A stretch of DNA of 64,000 bases, taken from the NCBI GenBank assembly GCA_030323885.1, contig CM059188.1:117589974-117653973 (forward strand), read 5' to 3'. The translations under genes and the position numbers were made by a program. The DNA is from Branchipolynoe longqiensis. Lineage: Eukaryota; Annelida; Polychaeta; Phyllodocida; Polynoidae. The notes beneath the pieces were generated by a model that worked only from the letters and a program-made list of their open reading frames with translations, was not told where the DNA came from and did not search any database. This document shows positions 9,722 to 19,974 of the stretch, piece after piece. The number at the start of each line of letters is the position of its first letter. Position 1 is the first letter of the stretch.

Positions 9722-9762
9722 TTAAAGCTGCATAATCTGATGAAACCATCAAATTTTCTAAC
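9722..9762 (+). mobile_element. Fold-back element left-end fragment
   Basis: TTAAAGCTGCATAATCTGATG followed by ATCAAATTTTC matches the left end of the TTAA fold-back family. The rest is not recognisable downstream. Confidence 0.55.
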
Positions 9763-10500
9763 CCAACAACGTCTTAGGCCTTTTAAAAAAAAATTGTGTT
9801 TCCGGTTGCATGCAAGCCAGCAAGCTAAATGTATGGTATTTATTAGGTACCGGCAGCGCCCATTAAAAGTCCAGGAATGGTGCTTTTTTCATCAATATTC
9901 ACATGCTTGTAACTATTTCTGTATGTATATGATTTAGATGAAATTACGTAAACTAGAACATCACCATATGTTCTATCCGATGGTGTTGTTGGATAGAATA
10001 TATAGTAAGTTTTTATTTAAGTAAACTCCATTTGTATGATGCGTGTATTTAGTGAATATTCCTTCATTACTGATGTAAATGAAAACGACTGTGAAAACAG
10101 GGTATTTTTAATGGGCTCGCGCTTCCTTGCTGTACGTCCTAGAAGGTCAGGGATGGTATCAGAAGAAGCGCAATGACCTCAGCTTTCTAACCATATATGG
10201 TTTGCCCTAGGTCAAAAAGGTCAATCAGGTCAAATTATGCAATTTAAATAATTTTGAAAGTTTAAAGTCCATTTACTGAATTAAAAAATAATTTAAACCT
10301 AATAAGATTTGGTATGGATAGAAAGACAATTTAATTACCTTCCCAATGATACCAATCTTACTATAGTGCCATGTAGTCCAAGGAGGCGCAGGCAGAATAT
10401 TGACACCAACCTGTTTGGGCCTTTGCTGACCATACTAGTTTCACAATGATGACACCCTTGTAGAAACATGTATCTGACATTGATGTCTGTTGAGTTATAT
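9763..10500. other. AT-rich spacer, nothing recognised
   Basis: No gene, RNA or clear repeat seen. Confidence 0.4.
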
Positions 10501-11345
10501 CAGACAATATATAATCTAATATTGTGCCAGATTTGGGGAAGATCCAACCATTGCTTTAGGTACAGTGAATATTTCAAGATTTATTTAAATCAATATTTTT
10601 GGTTTCAGACACTTTTAATCTGTATTTGCAATCAAAATACAGCTTTTCATATTTTTAGTTTAAATCTGTGGTATAGCTAATATGCATTAGTTCCATATGC
10701 TATGTGTGCAAAATTTGAAGGAGATCCAACTATTAGATGAGCCACAGTGAGTGTTCAAAGCTTGATGAACAAATCTTTGATTTTGTACACTTTTCTTTTG
10801 TATATGCAATCAAAATGCATATTTTGTATTCCTAGATAGAATATTAAAAGGATAATGTGTATTACCTCCAGATGATATGCGCTGTCAATTTTTAGGATGA
10901 TACACCAATTCGTTAAGCTACAATCAACATTTAAAGATTTATCAAATTAATATATTTGGTTTTCTGACAATTTATCTTTATATGTTCAATCAAAATTCAA
11001 TATTTTCCATATTTATTTATATAATATTGATATACATAATATCTATTAGTATCAGGGAATGGTTATTGTAATACTGTGCCAAATTTGAGGAAGATTCAAC
11101 AGGTTGTTTAGCTGCAATGAGCTTTCAAAAATAGGAAAATTGAACAAATTTCACTTGCAGATGCTGTTTACATGCCAACAATTACACTTTTTCACATTTT
11201 TGGATGCAAATATCTTTTGATTCTCTGCAGATAGAGGTCTGAAAAAAAATAGACTATTACACTGTTATGAATATGTGAACTATCTTGCATCTATTCAGTA
11301 TTGTTGCAGTTTTTCAAGAAAATACTATGCTTTGAAAATGGCTAT
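10501..11345. repeat. Old degenerate tandem repeat, ~180-bp period
   Basis: A word like CAAATTTGAGGAAGATCCAAC followed by a degenerate RGCTACAGTGA...TTCAAAGATTTAT recurs near 10527, 10707, 10884 and 11078, spaced about 180, 177 and 194 bases, with a weaker fifth unit near 11260. Units are AT-rich and highly diverged. No coding frame survives. Confidence 0.65.
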
Positions 11346-11640
11346 TTGGCCAAATGGGCAAGATTTTTTTATTACGAATTGCACTTTTTGACATCGTCTT
11401 ATTAAAAATCTGTTTGATGAACTGATTTAACAATTGATAGTTTAAATTCCTTTATATATGTACAATGGAAATTGGTTAGCAGAAAACACCTGACATGGTT
11501 CAACCTTTTATTATACTTGGTCAAAGTTCCACTTTTAATTGGAAATTAATACATTTTTATATATTAATTCTTTAAAATTGAATATCTCAAAAACAATAAT
11601 ATTTCTAGCCTAACTCTTTTTCGATTTGGGTTAGTAAATT
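11346..11640 (+). repeat. Dispersed repeat K, copy 1
   Basis: ATTGGTTAGCAGAA near 11472, TGGTCAAAGTTCCACTTTTA near 11518 and AACAATAATATTTCTAG near 11594 match segments at 15550, 15808 and 16395. This copy shows the uninterrupted order, which reveals the SINE-2 insertion in the later copy. Confidence 0.6.
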
Positions 11641-12120
11641 CAACATCTACAGGAAGGAACAACACTATTGTACCCTGTGCATATATTTAAATTTCGCTGC
11701 CGGTACCTATATTTATGTGGTTTTGTGGAATTAAAAAAAACACGAATCCCTGGGCTAATTTATTTTGTTAAAGGTTCTTCAAGGAGCTAGAGGCAAAGCC
11801 ACCAGATCCCATCCCCATCCACCCGTTCCCCCCATTCTGCGTATCCTCAAATTATTTTCTGGCGGAAACTCAGTATATAGTGTGTATATATATATATGGG
11901 TCCTTCTCAGAAACTGTGTACCACATATTTGGTTTCCACATTACATTGTTAATAATTTTGGTGTTTTTTTTCATGGGGGGGGGGGGGGGATAGTAAGCAA
12001 GTCAGATAGTTATTGTTGACTGTATTAATTATGTTAGCATTACTACATGTATTTAATTTATCCCATATATGTATTCAAAATATGATTATATGATTTTGTT
12101 TTGAAGTGAAAATATGAATC
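11641..12120. other. AT-rich spacer with 15-base G run
   Basis: G run at 11975-11989 and a short AT dinucleotide tract near 11890. No gene seen. Confidence 0.4.
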
Positions 12121-12200
12121 AAACACGCTGTACTAATGGTGAAAACAAGTCTATTCAGAGTTATCCACGATAGGAAGTATGAATCTTATAAGAGAAACTA
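12121..12200 (+). repeat. Dispersed repeat L
   Basis: ATGGTGAAAACAAGTCTATT at 12137 and its flanks match, in reverse complement, 26450-26530 (AATAGACTTGTTTTCACCAT). Nature unknown. Confidence 0.6.
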
Positions 12201-12379
12201 AACTAAAGTAAAACAAGAAAACATTTTAGCCTTTTTGAGGGCAGCTGGACTGTACCACCTCATATAGTTTACTAAATAAATTCTATCAATTATTAATTTT
12301 CTATGGGGATTTGTTTCCCTTGGCCACAAATATATGATTGTGAGCTTTTTAATTTAATGAGTGTCTATTGAAACATAAG

Positions 12380-12505
12380 TGATTGTCTGCTTTTACATGT
12401 AAAAGCGATGGTTTCGAGAAGGAAAAAAAAACATTTCTCGCCGTGAATATGGCCTATGCTGCCGACACGGCGTAAAGCAACCACCAATCAATCAATCAAC
12501 CTATA
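12380..12505 (+). repeat. Repeat J with (ATCA)n tail
   Basis: Palindrome TTTTACATGTAAAA near 12392, then CGTGAATATGGCCTATGCTG, CCGACACGGCGTAAAG and a short ATCA run. A similar 3' part is at 57340-57412, and a complement at about 58403-58450. This looks like a retroposon 3' end. Confidence 0.55.
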
Positions 12506-12763
12506 CGAGAAAAAAAAGGAAAACAACTTTAAATTAAGATAACCTTTGTGTCGATCGTCCGTGATTAGTTGGTAAGTGCTTCTGTGGGTGTCTCTAAGAG
12601 ATGGCGCTATCGGTTGGCGTTCCCCCAGTCCCAGTCCCCGACTTGGTCACAAAGACGTGGGTCTGGTTTGAATCTGCTGCTAATCGCCATTTATTGCACT
12701 GGATGGCAGGATGTGGGCCTGGGGCCTTGACGGGCATTCAGACAGTGATGAACAGCCACGTGG

Positions 12764-12866
12764 ATTGGTTGGTTTGACGTCCTGGCAACATCTAAGGTCA
12801 TATCAGGACGGGTGCTGACTTGAAACAGTGCACACTCATTGTGTTTTTATAGTGCTGCCCCACTGG
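12764..12866 (-). mobile_element. 5'-truncated SINE-1 copy
   Basis: Tail module with a perfect stem (CGTCCTG at 12778, CAGGACG to 12810) and part of the body up to CTGCCCCACTGGG. It abuts a second copy in the same orientation. Confidence 0.85.
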
Positions 12867-13203
12867 GTTTGATTGGTTGTTGGAGTTTTACGTCCTGGCA
12901 ATATCTAAGGTCATATCAGGATGGGTACCGACTTGAGACAGTGCACACTCATGGTGACTTTATAGTGCTGTTCCAGTGGGAAATCCGGCCACTAGCACCA
13001 TGACCTGATATCCCACTCAGTCACATTATCCTGACACTGAGCTAAGTAGTAATTGCCATATCCTATTAACACTGAGTGCCCGCCTAGGAAGCGACAAGTA
13101 TAACTTTGATAAGTCGTTGATTTGACTCGACCAGGAACTGAACTCTTGATCTCCGGCTCGCGATGCCCGCGCTCTGCCGATTCGGCCACTGCGCCCGCCC
13201 GGT
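12867..13203 (-). mobile_element. SINE-1 copy, full length
   Basis: Complete minus copy: A-rich end at 12870, tail module to 12932, body, and head with box A complement GCCGATTCGGCCACTGCGCC near 13176. Confidence 0.9.
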
Positions 13204-13440
13204 CACAGTCGCGTGGAAGTACTGCTGTTTCCCACAGTTGTTAGCCTTCATTCAGGAAGTCTCAAATCATTAAATAGGGCTCCCAGTGACTTTGACTTAA
13301 CGAGCTTTTTCTTATTTTTAAATGTGTTTTGTTGGGGGCGGGGGCGTTGCGTGTCTAGATCTTACTGGATTATCTTTTTAGGAGCACATTTTGTTCAGAA
13401 GTTTCTTTGAAAGGTCAGTCTCAGGTCATTCGACAAACAG

Positions 13441-14025
13441 GATAAATCTTTATTAATGAGGACTATTTTGTTGGACATTGTTCAATCTATGATACATTGA
13501 GAGGTGTAACTTGATATATTGTTGGACATTGTTCAAAGCGGGCTAAATTTAAATGGCCTTAATGGAGAGATGTAAGGGGATATATTGTTGGACATTATTC
13601 AAAGTAGGCTAAGTTTAAATGGCGTTAATGGAGAGATGTAAGAGGATATTTTGTTGGGCATTGTTCAAAGTAGGCTAAGTTTAAATGGCGTTAATGGAGA
13701 GATGTAAGAGGATATTTTGTTGGGCATTGTTCAAAGTAGGCTAAGTTTAAATGGCGTTAATGGAGAGATGTAAGAGGATATTTTGTTGGATATTGTTCAA
13801 AGTAAAAGAATAAAAAATGTTTATTAATAAGGACTATTTTGTTGAACATTGTTCAATCTATGATACATTGAGAGATGTAAGATGATATTTTGTTGGGCAT
13901 TGTTCAAAGTAGGCTATGTTTAAATGGCGTTAATGGAGAGATGTAAGAGGATATTTTGTTGGATATTGTTCAACGTCGGCTAAGTTTAAATGACCTTAAT
14001 GGAGAGATTTAAGAGGATTCAAGAA
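13441..14025 (+). repeat. 66-bp minisatellite with higher-order repeat
   Basis: Units contain TTTTGTTGGGCATTGTTCAA and TTAATGGAGAGATGTAAGAG, spaced 66 bases. A distinct unit with TTTATTAAT and ATCTATGATACATTGAGAG occurs at 13447 and again near 13815, giving a second-level period of about 365 bases. Confidence 0.85.
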
Positions 14026-14252
14026 GTTGAAATGTAAATATAGCTTAAAATTAAAGTAGAAATATCTGTTTTGATAGGAAGGAATTTAAAGTGAATGGTT
14101 TATGAATTCTGATACATATTCTAATATCGTGCCTTAAGTATTATATCCTCTTCAAGCCATCTATTGTCATTGTTCTATACATTTTGCTTAATTGTATACC
14201 TTTTGAATTAAGGGGCTTAATTTGAGCTTTCCCGCCATTTCAACTAGCGGTA

Positions 14253-14291
14253 TACATATATATATTATATATATATATATTATATATATGT
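14253..14291. repeat. (TA)n microsatellite
   Basis: Alternating TA tract, broken by single bases. Confidence 0.8.
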
Positions 14292-14671
14292 AGTGCATGT
14301 ATTTTATAGTCAAACTCTAGCTGCCTTGTAGTTCCGCCAAATCCCTCTCAATGGACACACGCCCCTGACGAGAGGATTAATAAGCCAAAGTGGTCCTAAT
14401 GCACATCCCAGGCACAGTCTCGGATCTAGTCCCAGCCCCAGCCCCAGCCCATCGGCGCATAGTTAGTCCATTACCTGTATGCACTGCATTCAATGTCGGC
14501 AAAGTGTAGAGTGGCGCATTGGATTCTATTGATTTAGGTGAAGTGGGCCTGAAAGCTTTCCTACATGGGGGGTGGGGTGGGAGGGTGTTCACGCAGAGCT
14601 CGCTTTGAATGTCCATCTCGGGTGGGTTTAGCCGGTGTCGCAGTTTAAAAGGGTACCCGCAGTTTAAAAGG

Positions 14672-14988
14672 GTACCCGGTTTAAACTGAGCCAAGTTTTC
14701 CGTAATGTGCATGCATCAAAGTTACTGTCCATGAAATCTTGTCAACATTTCTAGATTGTGGAGGAGTTCTCTGGAAATGTAGGGCGAGACAAGCAAGGAT
14801 TCCTTCAGGAATCATTGTAGTGAATATTTTATGTTTGATAGAATATATTATCGTCTGCACTAACATTAACAAGTTAACAAGCAATTAACAAGTTATTAAA
14901 TATGGGTACAATCTCAATCAGGCAGAAATGCATGTGCATTGTGAAAAATCCGGTTTAAACCGCGATGCCGGGTGGGAGTGGGGGATAG
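14672..14988. mobile_element. Possible MITE ending in GGTTTAAAC
   Basis: ACCCGGTTTAAACTGAGCC at about 14675 and, inverted, CCGGTTTAAACCGCGATGCC near 14950 frame a ~310-bp block. Subterminal ATGTGCATGCAT near 14704 is mirrored by ATGCATGTGCAT near 14928. An extra GTTTAAAAGGGTACCC duplicate lies just left, at 14643 and 14662. Confidence 0.45.
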
Positions 14989-15034
14989 TGAGTGAGGGGG
15001 GGGGGGGACATACAGTTCAGTTCCATTGAACGCA

Positions 15035-15376
15035 TCCACTTGTCGAAAGTAGTACACTTACCTAAATTTGATCATTCATTAGATATCTAACTTAGATAGT
15101 GGTGCACTCATTACATTTTGAATGCTGCATAGAAGGAATACAAACTAAGTTCACCTGTTGCTGGTGATGCGTCTAGTGTTCAGCATTTTGACATACATGC
15201 CAACATTGAATTAATTGCTGATTTTTCACTTAAAGTATCGCCACAGAGTTGACCCTTTAAAAGTTACTTCAAACTATAGTGGCAACAAATGCTTAATAAG
15301 TGCATCAGTATATTATATAGATTCAATTCTAGGTATTTGTTGTTTTAGTTTTGGAAATTTGATGCAACTTTAAGCA
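15035..15376 (+). mobile_element. TTAA fold-back element, partial
   Basis: Two inverted arms: ATCTAACTTAGATAGTGGTG near 15087 and CTTAATAAGTGCATCAGTAT near 15292, ending TTTGATGCAACTTTAA at 15357-15373. The outer left end is degraded. Confidence 0.6.
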
Positions 15377-15439
15377 AATGCATAGAAATGATCTTACATT
15401 GGGAGATATATCTGTTCTTTGTACACTCTGCATTGTTCA

Positions 15440-15519
<80 letters not shown>

Positions 15520-15835
15520 CCTCTCACACACACACACACACACACACAATTGGTTAGCAGAACTCACATCCTTCCACTTGTTATTATATTTGTTCAAAGT
15601 TCCACTTCAAACTATACTGGCAACAAATGCTTAATAAGTGCATCAGTATATTATATAGATTCAATTCTAGGTATTTGTTGTTTTAGTTTTGGAAATTTGA
15701 TGCAACTTTAAGCAAACGCAGAGAAATGATCTTACATTGGGAGATATCTGTTCTTTGTACACTCTGCATTGTTCATATCTCTCTCTCTCTCTCTCTCTCT
15801 CACATCCTTCCTCTTGTTATTATATTTGTTCAAAG
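15265..15835 (+). repeat. Direct duplication of ~330 bp with (CT)n(CA)n
   Basis: 15270-15455 (CTTCAAACTATAGTGGC onward) is repeated almost exactly at 15606-15780, each copy followed by a CT tract: 15440-15520 with (CA)n to 15548, and 15779-15801. The unit joins a fold-back right arm, spacer and repeat K start. Confidence 0.85.
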
Positions 15836-15892
15836 TTCCACTTTTAATTCAAAATTAATACAGTTTATATATTTAATTATTATTATATTGTA

Positions 15893-16388
15893 GTGGTCTG
15901 CACTGACCTCTCAGGCAAGTAACCACATAGACAGGTAGGCGTGGGGAGTGTGTTGATATCAGGGAGCCTAGGTGGTGTAATGGTTAGCACACTGGCCCGG
16001 AGTGCAAAGAGATGCGGGTTCGAGTCCCGCTCTAGGCACAATATTTCCCATTTTCATCACCCCCATGACACTGGTGCCGTGACCAGGATCCTGTACAAGC
16101 GTTGCGCTGTATGGTTGTTGAACCTACCCTGTGTATGTATGTGTTAGTGCATTGCCTGTATGTATGTAATTGTAAGCATTACAAGACTTACAATTCCAGG
16201 GGGACGAGTGTAGTGGTCTGCACTGACCTCTCAGGCAAGTAACCACATAGACAGGTAGGCGTGGGGAGTGTGTTGATATCAGGGAGCCTAGGTGGTGTAA
16301 TGGTTAGCACACTGGCCCGGAGTGCAAAGAGATGCGGGTTCGAGTCCCGCTCTAGGCACAATATTTCCCATTTTCATCACCCCCATGA
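15893..16388 (+). mobile_element. SINE-2 dimer inserted in repeat K
   Basis: Order: leader (TAGTGGTCTGCACTGACCTC), tRNA-like head at 15965-16040, joint ATTTCCCATTTTCATCAC, then a 3' part ending ACTTACAATTCCAGGGGG, then leader and head again (16210-16388). The head has box A-like GGTGTAATGGTTAGCACACT, box B GGGTTCGAGTCCCGC and pairing acceptor arms GCCTAGG/TCTAGGC, closest to tRNA-Gln. The anticodon arm does not fold, so it is not a tRNA gene. Repeat K resumes at 16389. Confidence 0.85.
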
Positions 16389-16508
16389 CAATATCAAGAA
16401 CAATAATATTTACAAACAACAGTTATGGTGCATATGAACTCTTTATGGATGACATGGTATGAACAATAAAGATCCTTAAAATGTTGCCAGGACGTAAAGC
16501 CCCCTCAT

Positions 16509-17066
16509 TCGGTGGCCGAATTGGTAGAGCGCAGACCTCATGTGCAGAAGGTCGGGAGTTCGGTTCCCGATCGGGTCAAACCAATGGCTTATAAAATTTA
16601 TACTTGCTGCTTCCTAGCCTGGCATCAATAGGATAATGCAAGGACTGGTTAGTTCAGTGTCAGGATAATGTGACTGAGAGGGATATCAGGTCATGGTGTC
16701 GGTGGCCTGATTTCCCAGTGGAGCAGCACTATGCATTCGCCATGAGTGCACACTTTCACAAGTCGTTACCCATCCTGATATGACTTTAGATCAGGCATGT
16801 GATTTCTCCGGTTTTAACTGGAATACCATGTTTTTTTTTCTGGCCGTTGAAACCGAAATTCAGAGTTAACAAAAATTCTTTTTTTCCTTGTCTGCCGAAG
16901 CACCTGACATACACTATTTGCATCCCTCTCACGACTCAGTAGGATGCTGTGTGTCCCCACAATAACCTTATAAAAATTCAGTTTTTTCCCCCCCTGCACC
17001 CAATCTAACATGCCTGCTAGATGTTGCCAAGATGTAAAACTCCAACAACCAACCAACCATTTATGG
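16509..17066 (+). mobile_element. SINE-1 copy split by a hAT-like element
   Basis: Head and body at 16509-16791 with a good box A (GGTGGCCGAATTGGTAGAGC). The tail resumes at 17017 (CTAGATGTTGCCAAGATG) and ends CCAACAACCAACCAACC. Confidence 0.85.
16792..17016. mobile_element. hAT-like non-autonomous element nested in SINE-1 tail
   Basis: Perfect 9-bp inverted ends CAGGCATGT and ACATGCCTG. Flanks CTTTAGAT on the left and CTAGAT on the right look like a decayed short target duplication. The 225-bp interior includes GATTTCTCCGGTTTTAACTG and a minus-strand open frame with no known domain. Confidence 0.65.
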
Positions 17067-17350
17067 ATGAGATGGTATGGACAATATAGATCCTTAAATG
17101 TTACCAGGACGTAAAACCCCAACAAACAAATCATAACCTACTCCTCATTATCTGCGCATCCTTGGTGCTAATAACCCACACCTCCCTCTGCGACGGTCTG
17201 TGTGGGTTCTTTGCGCTGCGGGTTCTGACATCTGAGTCCCCACCTCAGGCTAGCGGCATCTGGGTGACATAGACTGTCATGGCGCAAGGACAACCTCTGG
17301 CAGGCAGGGTGTGTGGGCGAGGTTATGGGGGGGGGGGGGGGAGTTGGGGA
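17066..17350. other. Spacer with partial SINE-1 tail echoes and 15-base G run
   Basis: 17055-17130 repeats CCATTTATGGATGAGATGG and TTACCAGGACGTAAAACCCC, similar to 16430-16500. G run at 17327-17341. Confidence 0.45.
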
Positions 17351-17351
17351 A

Positions 17352-17848
17352 TAGTCGAGATCACCGTTCCGACTGCGCATGCGTTGAAAACGGCGTTGGC
17401 AGCAATGCAAATGCGCACGGCCATTCAGTTTGCCAATACGCATAGGGCAAAACTTCTATTTTATTCAAAATTAATAGAAGTACATCACAATTTGGCATAA
17501 ACATGCACACACACATGCAATATAATGATCTGATGAATATAACTAAGACAAAACTAGCCATAGTTAAACATGTTGAGCGTAGAAACATACAAAACAATCC
17601 ACACAAAACAATCAGTCACTTTAACTTTAAGTTTAAGGCTGATATCCACATCACTATTATTAATTCTTGTTCTAAATATTAAAATGCCAAATGTGTCAGC
17701 ATACACTTGTTTCAGAGAAATATATAACCAATATATGATTAACCCTACTAATTTTCTAGTTCTACATATGTCATTAACTGTAGGATATAAATAAAAACAT
17801 GAACAAAATAAGTAAAACTGACTCTGGCTATGGCTCTAACATTATGCG
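17352..17848 (+). mobile_element. TIR-F element, truncated
   Basis: Left end with GATCACCGTTCCGACTGCGC, then the interior ending at GACTCTGGCTATGGCTCTAA. A Harbinger-like MITE fragment then begins. It shares its longer interior with the copy at 39702. Confidence 0.7.
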
Positions 17849-18115
17849 AACGGTAGGCACACGTCGCGCGTGTGTGAGGGTCGTTCCCACACATTGCGCC
17901 AAACTGTTGCTTTGTTTGTCTGTTGTTGTTTTTCATCCTAGCAACATTTAAGGTCATATCAGGATGGTGCGCCAAACATTTTTTTTCTTTTTCTCACAAC
18001 GTCGGCCGCGCGCTACCAATACGTTGCGCTGACGCTGAAAAGTTTGATGTGTCTGGATGATTGAAAGTGGTTTTGCGCGTTGGCGGTGCGCCGGCGAGAA
18101 GCGTCATAATGTGAC
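17849..18115. mobile_element. Harbinger-like MITE, left part missing
   Basis: Matches the right half of the CpG-rich MITEs: GAGGGTCGTTCCCACACATT, the SINE-1 relic, CACAACGTCGGCCGCGCG and the right end GAAGCGTCATAATGTGA to 18113. Confidence 0.7.
17920..17967 (-). mobile_element. Tail-only SINE-1 relic with 10-bp target duplication
   Basis: Minus-strand tail module plus A-rich end (GATGAAAAACAACAACA). TGCGCCAAAC occurs at 17895-17904 and again at 17968-17977, directly after the module, as expected for a retroposed insertion. A few extra bases separate the left repeat from the A-rich end. Confidence 0.7.
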
Positions 18116-18119
18116 TACA

Positions 18120-18386
18120 ATTATATGAGATATTTGAAGTGTAAACATGCTCAATTAATGTTGGTGTGCTTGTCAAAACCTTTGACCCCAGAGGCTTCAG
18201 TAGTAACACTAGTAACAGTTTCTATTAAGTTGACTCAGTAGTTTAGTCTGTCTATGGGGGCAACAAATGCTTAATAAATGCACCAGTATCTAAGTTAGAT
18301 ATGTAAGTTAAAATATAAGTTTAAATGTAGATAAGTGTTTTGCTTTCGAAAATTGTTATGCTTTTATTGGACTATGCAACTTTAAA
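18120..18386 (+). mobile_element. TTAA fold-back element, right arm
   Basis: GAGATATTTGAAGTGTAAAC, AACAAATGCTTAATAAATGC near 18260, ending GGACTATGCAACTTTAA at 18370-18386. The left arm is absent, replaced by the MITE. Confidence 0.7.
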
Positions 18387-18546
18387 TGTGCACTGTAGCA
18401 GCTAATATGCTTATAGAGGGAAGGGGATCGTTTGTGTATGTGTGAGAGGAAGGAAGGAAGGAGGGAGGGATGAGGGTGGGGAGAAAGAAATGAGAGGGGA
18501 GATTTTCTGTTGAAGCTAGTCTCAGCTGAAAAACACTTTCCTAATA

Positions 18547-19020
18547 GACTACATCACGGTTCCGGCTGCGCATGCGCTGAAAACGGCGTTGGGAGCAAAG
18601 CAAAGGCATACGGCCATTGAGTTTGCGAATACGCGCAGTGAAAAACATCAATTTTATTCAAAATTAATAGAAATCCAAAACCCTAACCTTATTATTTTAA
18701 TATAATCTTGTTGTTAAACATATTTTCTAGATCTGTTCCAAGTGGTTTGTGCCTAGGTGGTGTGGATATAAATAAAAACATGAATAAAATAAGTAAAACT
18801 GACTCTGGCTATGGCTCTAACACTAGTCTGAGTGCCTAGATTTGTCTAAATCTAAATGCACATGGCATAAGATGTGCTGATTATATTGATGTAAATGCAA
18901 TGCTGGATAAAAGATTAATATCTTAATTTATTATATATATTTTTTTAGTTGGTGTTCTATGTTTCAAACAAGAGCTGAGATGAGCTGAAACTAGCACATT
19001 TCATAGCTACACCCAGTGTA
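18547..19020 (+). mobile_element. TIR-F element lacking right end
   Basis: Left end GACTACATCACGGTTCCGGC. It runs to CACCCAGTGTATTACTA, where the next copy starts, so the two form a head-to-tail pair. Confidence 0.8.
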
Positions 19021-19028
19021 TTACTATA

Positions 19029-19605
19029 GACTACATCACGGTTCCGACTGCGCATGCGCTGAAAACGGCCGTGGGAGCAAAGCAAAGGCGTACTGCCATT
19101 GACTTTGCCTATACGAGCATTGAAAAATGTCAGTTTTATTCAAAACTAATAGAAATCCAAAACCCTAACCTTATAAATCTAATATAATCTTTTTGTTAAA
19201 CATGTTTTCTATATGTGTTCCAAGCGGTTTGTCTCTAGGTGGTGTGGTTTTATCAATATTTTACTTTTTCTGTATGGAGATTGCTCACTGCCATTGACAA
19301 TGCATTGAGTACTCTGGCTATGGCTCTAACACTAGTCTGAGTGCCTAGATCTTTCTAAATCTAAATGCACATGGCATAAGATGTGCTGATTATATTGATG
19401 TAAATGCAATGCTGGATAAAAGATTAATATCTTAATTTATTATATATATTTTTTTAGTTAGTATTCTATGTTTCAAACAAGAGCTGAAACTAGCACATTT
19501 CATAGCTGCACCCAGTGTATTAGCATGTGCCATGTGCTTTTGGGGGGGTTGTTTTGCTCTGATGCATCCCACAATGCACCGCGCCGCTGGAACCGTGATG
19601 TAGTC
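19029..19605 (+). mobile_element. TIR-F element, full length
   Basis: Perfect 17-bp inverted ends GACTACATCACGGTTCC and GGAACCGTGATGTAGTC. The 577-bp interior has no coding frame. TA precedes the left end, and TA lies at both ends of the copy at 39702, so a Tc1/mariner-like TA target is possible. Confidence 0.85.
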
Positions 19606-19814
19606 CCGTGACTGTTTTACTTCTTGTCTCGTTGTCAGTCGGACAGTGCCACCTGTTGAGACTTGTCGCTCCTTGGCAGCGTTCACTGTGACCTTTTAAG
19701 AAGTGACTGTTGGGTTGACGTCTGCTGACAAATGACACGGGTGTGGGGGTCGCTCGCACCCGCATGCCACGCCTCTCAGATGGGTCGGATTTGTTTGTTG
19801 GGGAGGGGGGGGGG

Positions 19815-19872
19815 GTTACATCCTGGCAACATCTAAGGTCATACCAGGACGGACACCGACTTCTGACGTGGC
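19815..19872 (-). mobile_element. SINE-1 tail fragment
   Basis: ACATCCTGGCAACATCTAAGG onward, then GACACCGACTTCTGACG. A truncated minus copy following a G run at 19805-19815. Confidence 0.7.
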
Positions 19873-19974
19873 GACATTGGGTGTTGTAAATACATTATTT
19901 GCGTGTTTCTGCAAAGCATCTCTAGTCGTCTTCCTTGACCTGTGTGCGTTGTGTAGAGTTGGGCTATTTGTTCT

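Noticed and set aside
15965..16042. tRNA-Gln gene
   Set aside because: Boxes A and B and acceptor arms are present, but the anticodon arm does not pair and the unit recurs as part of SINE-2.
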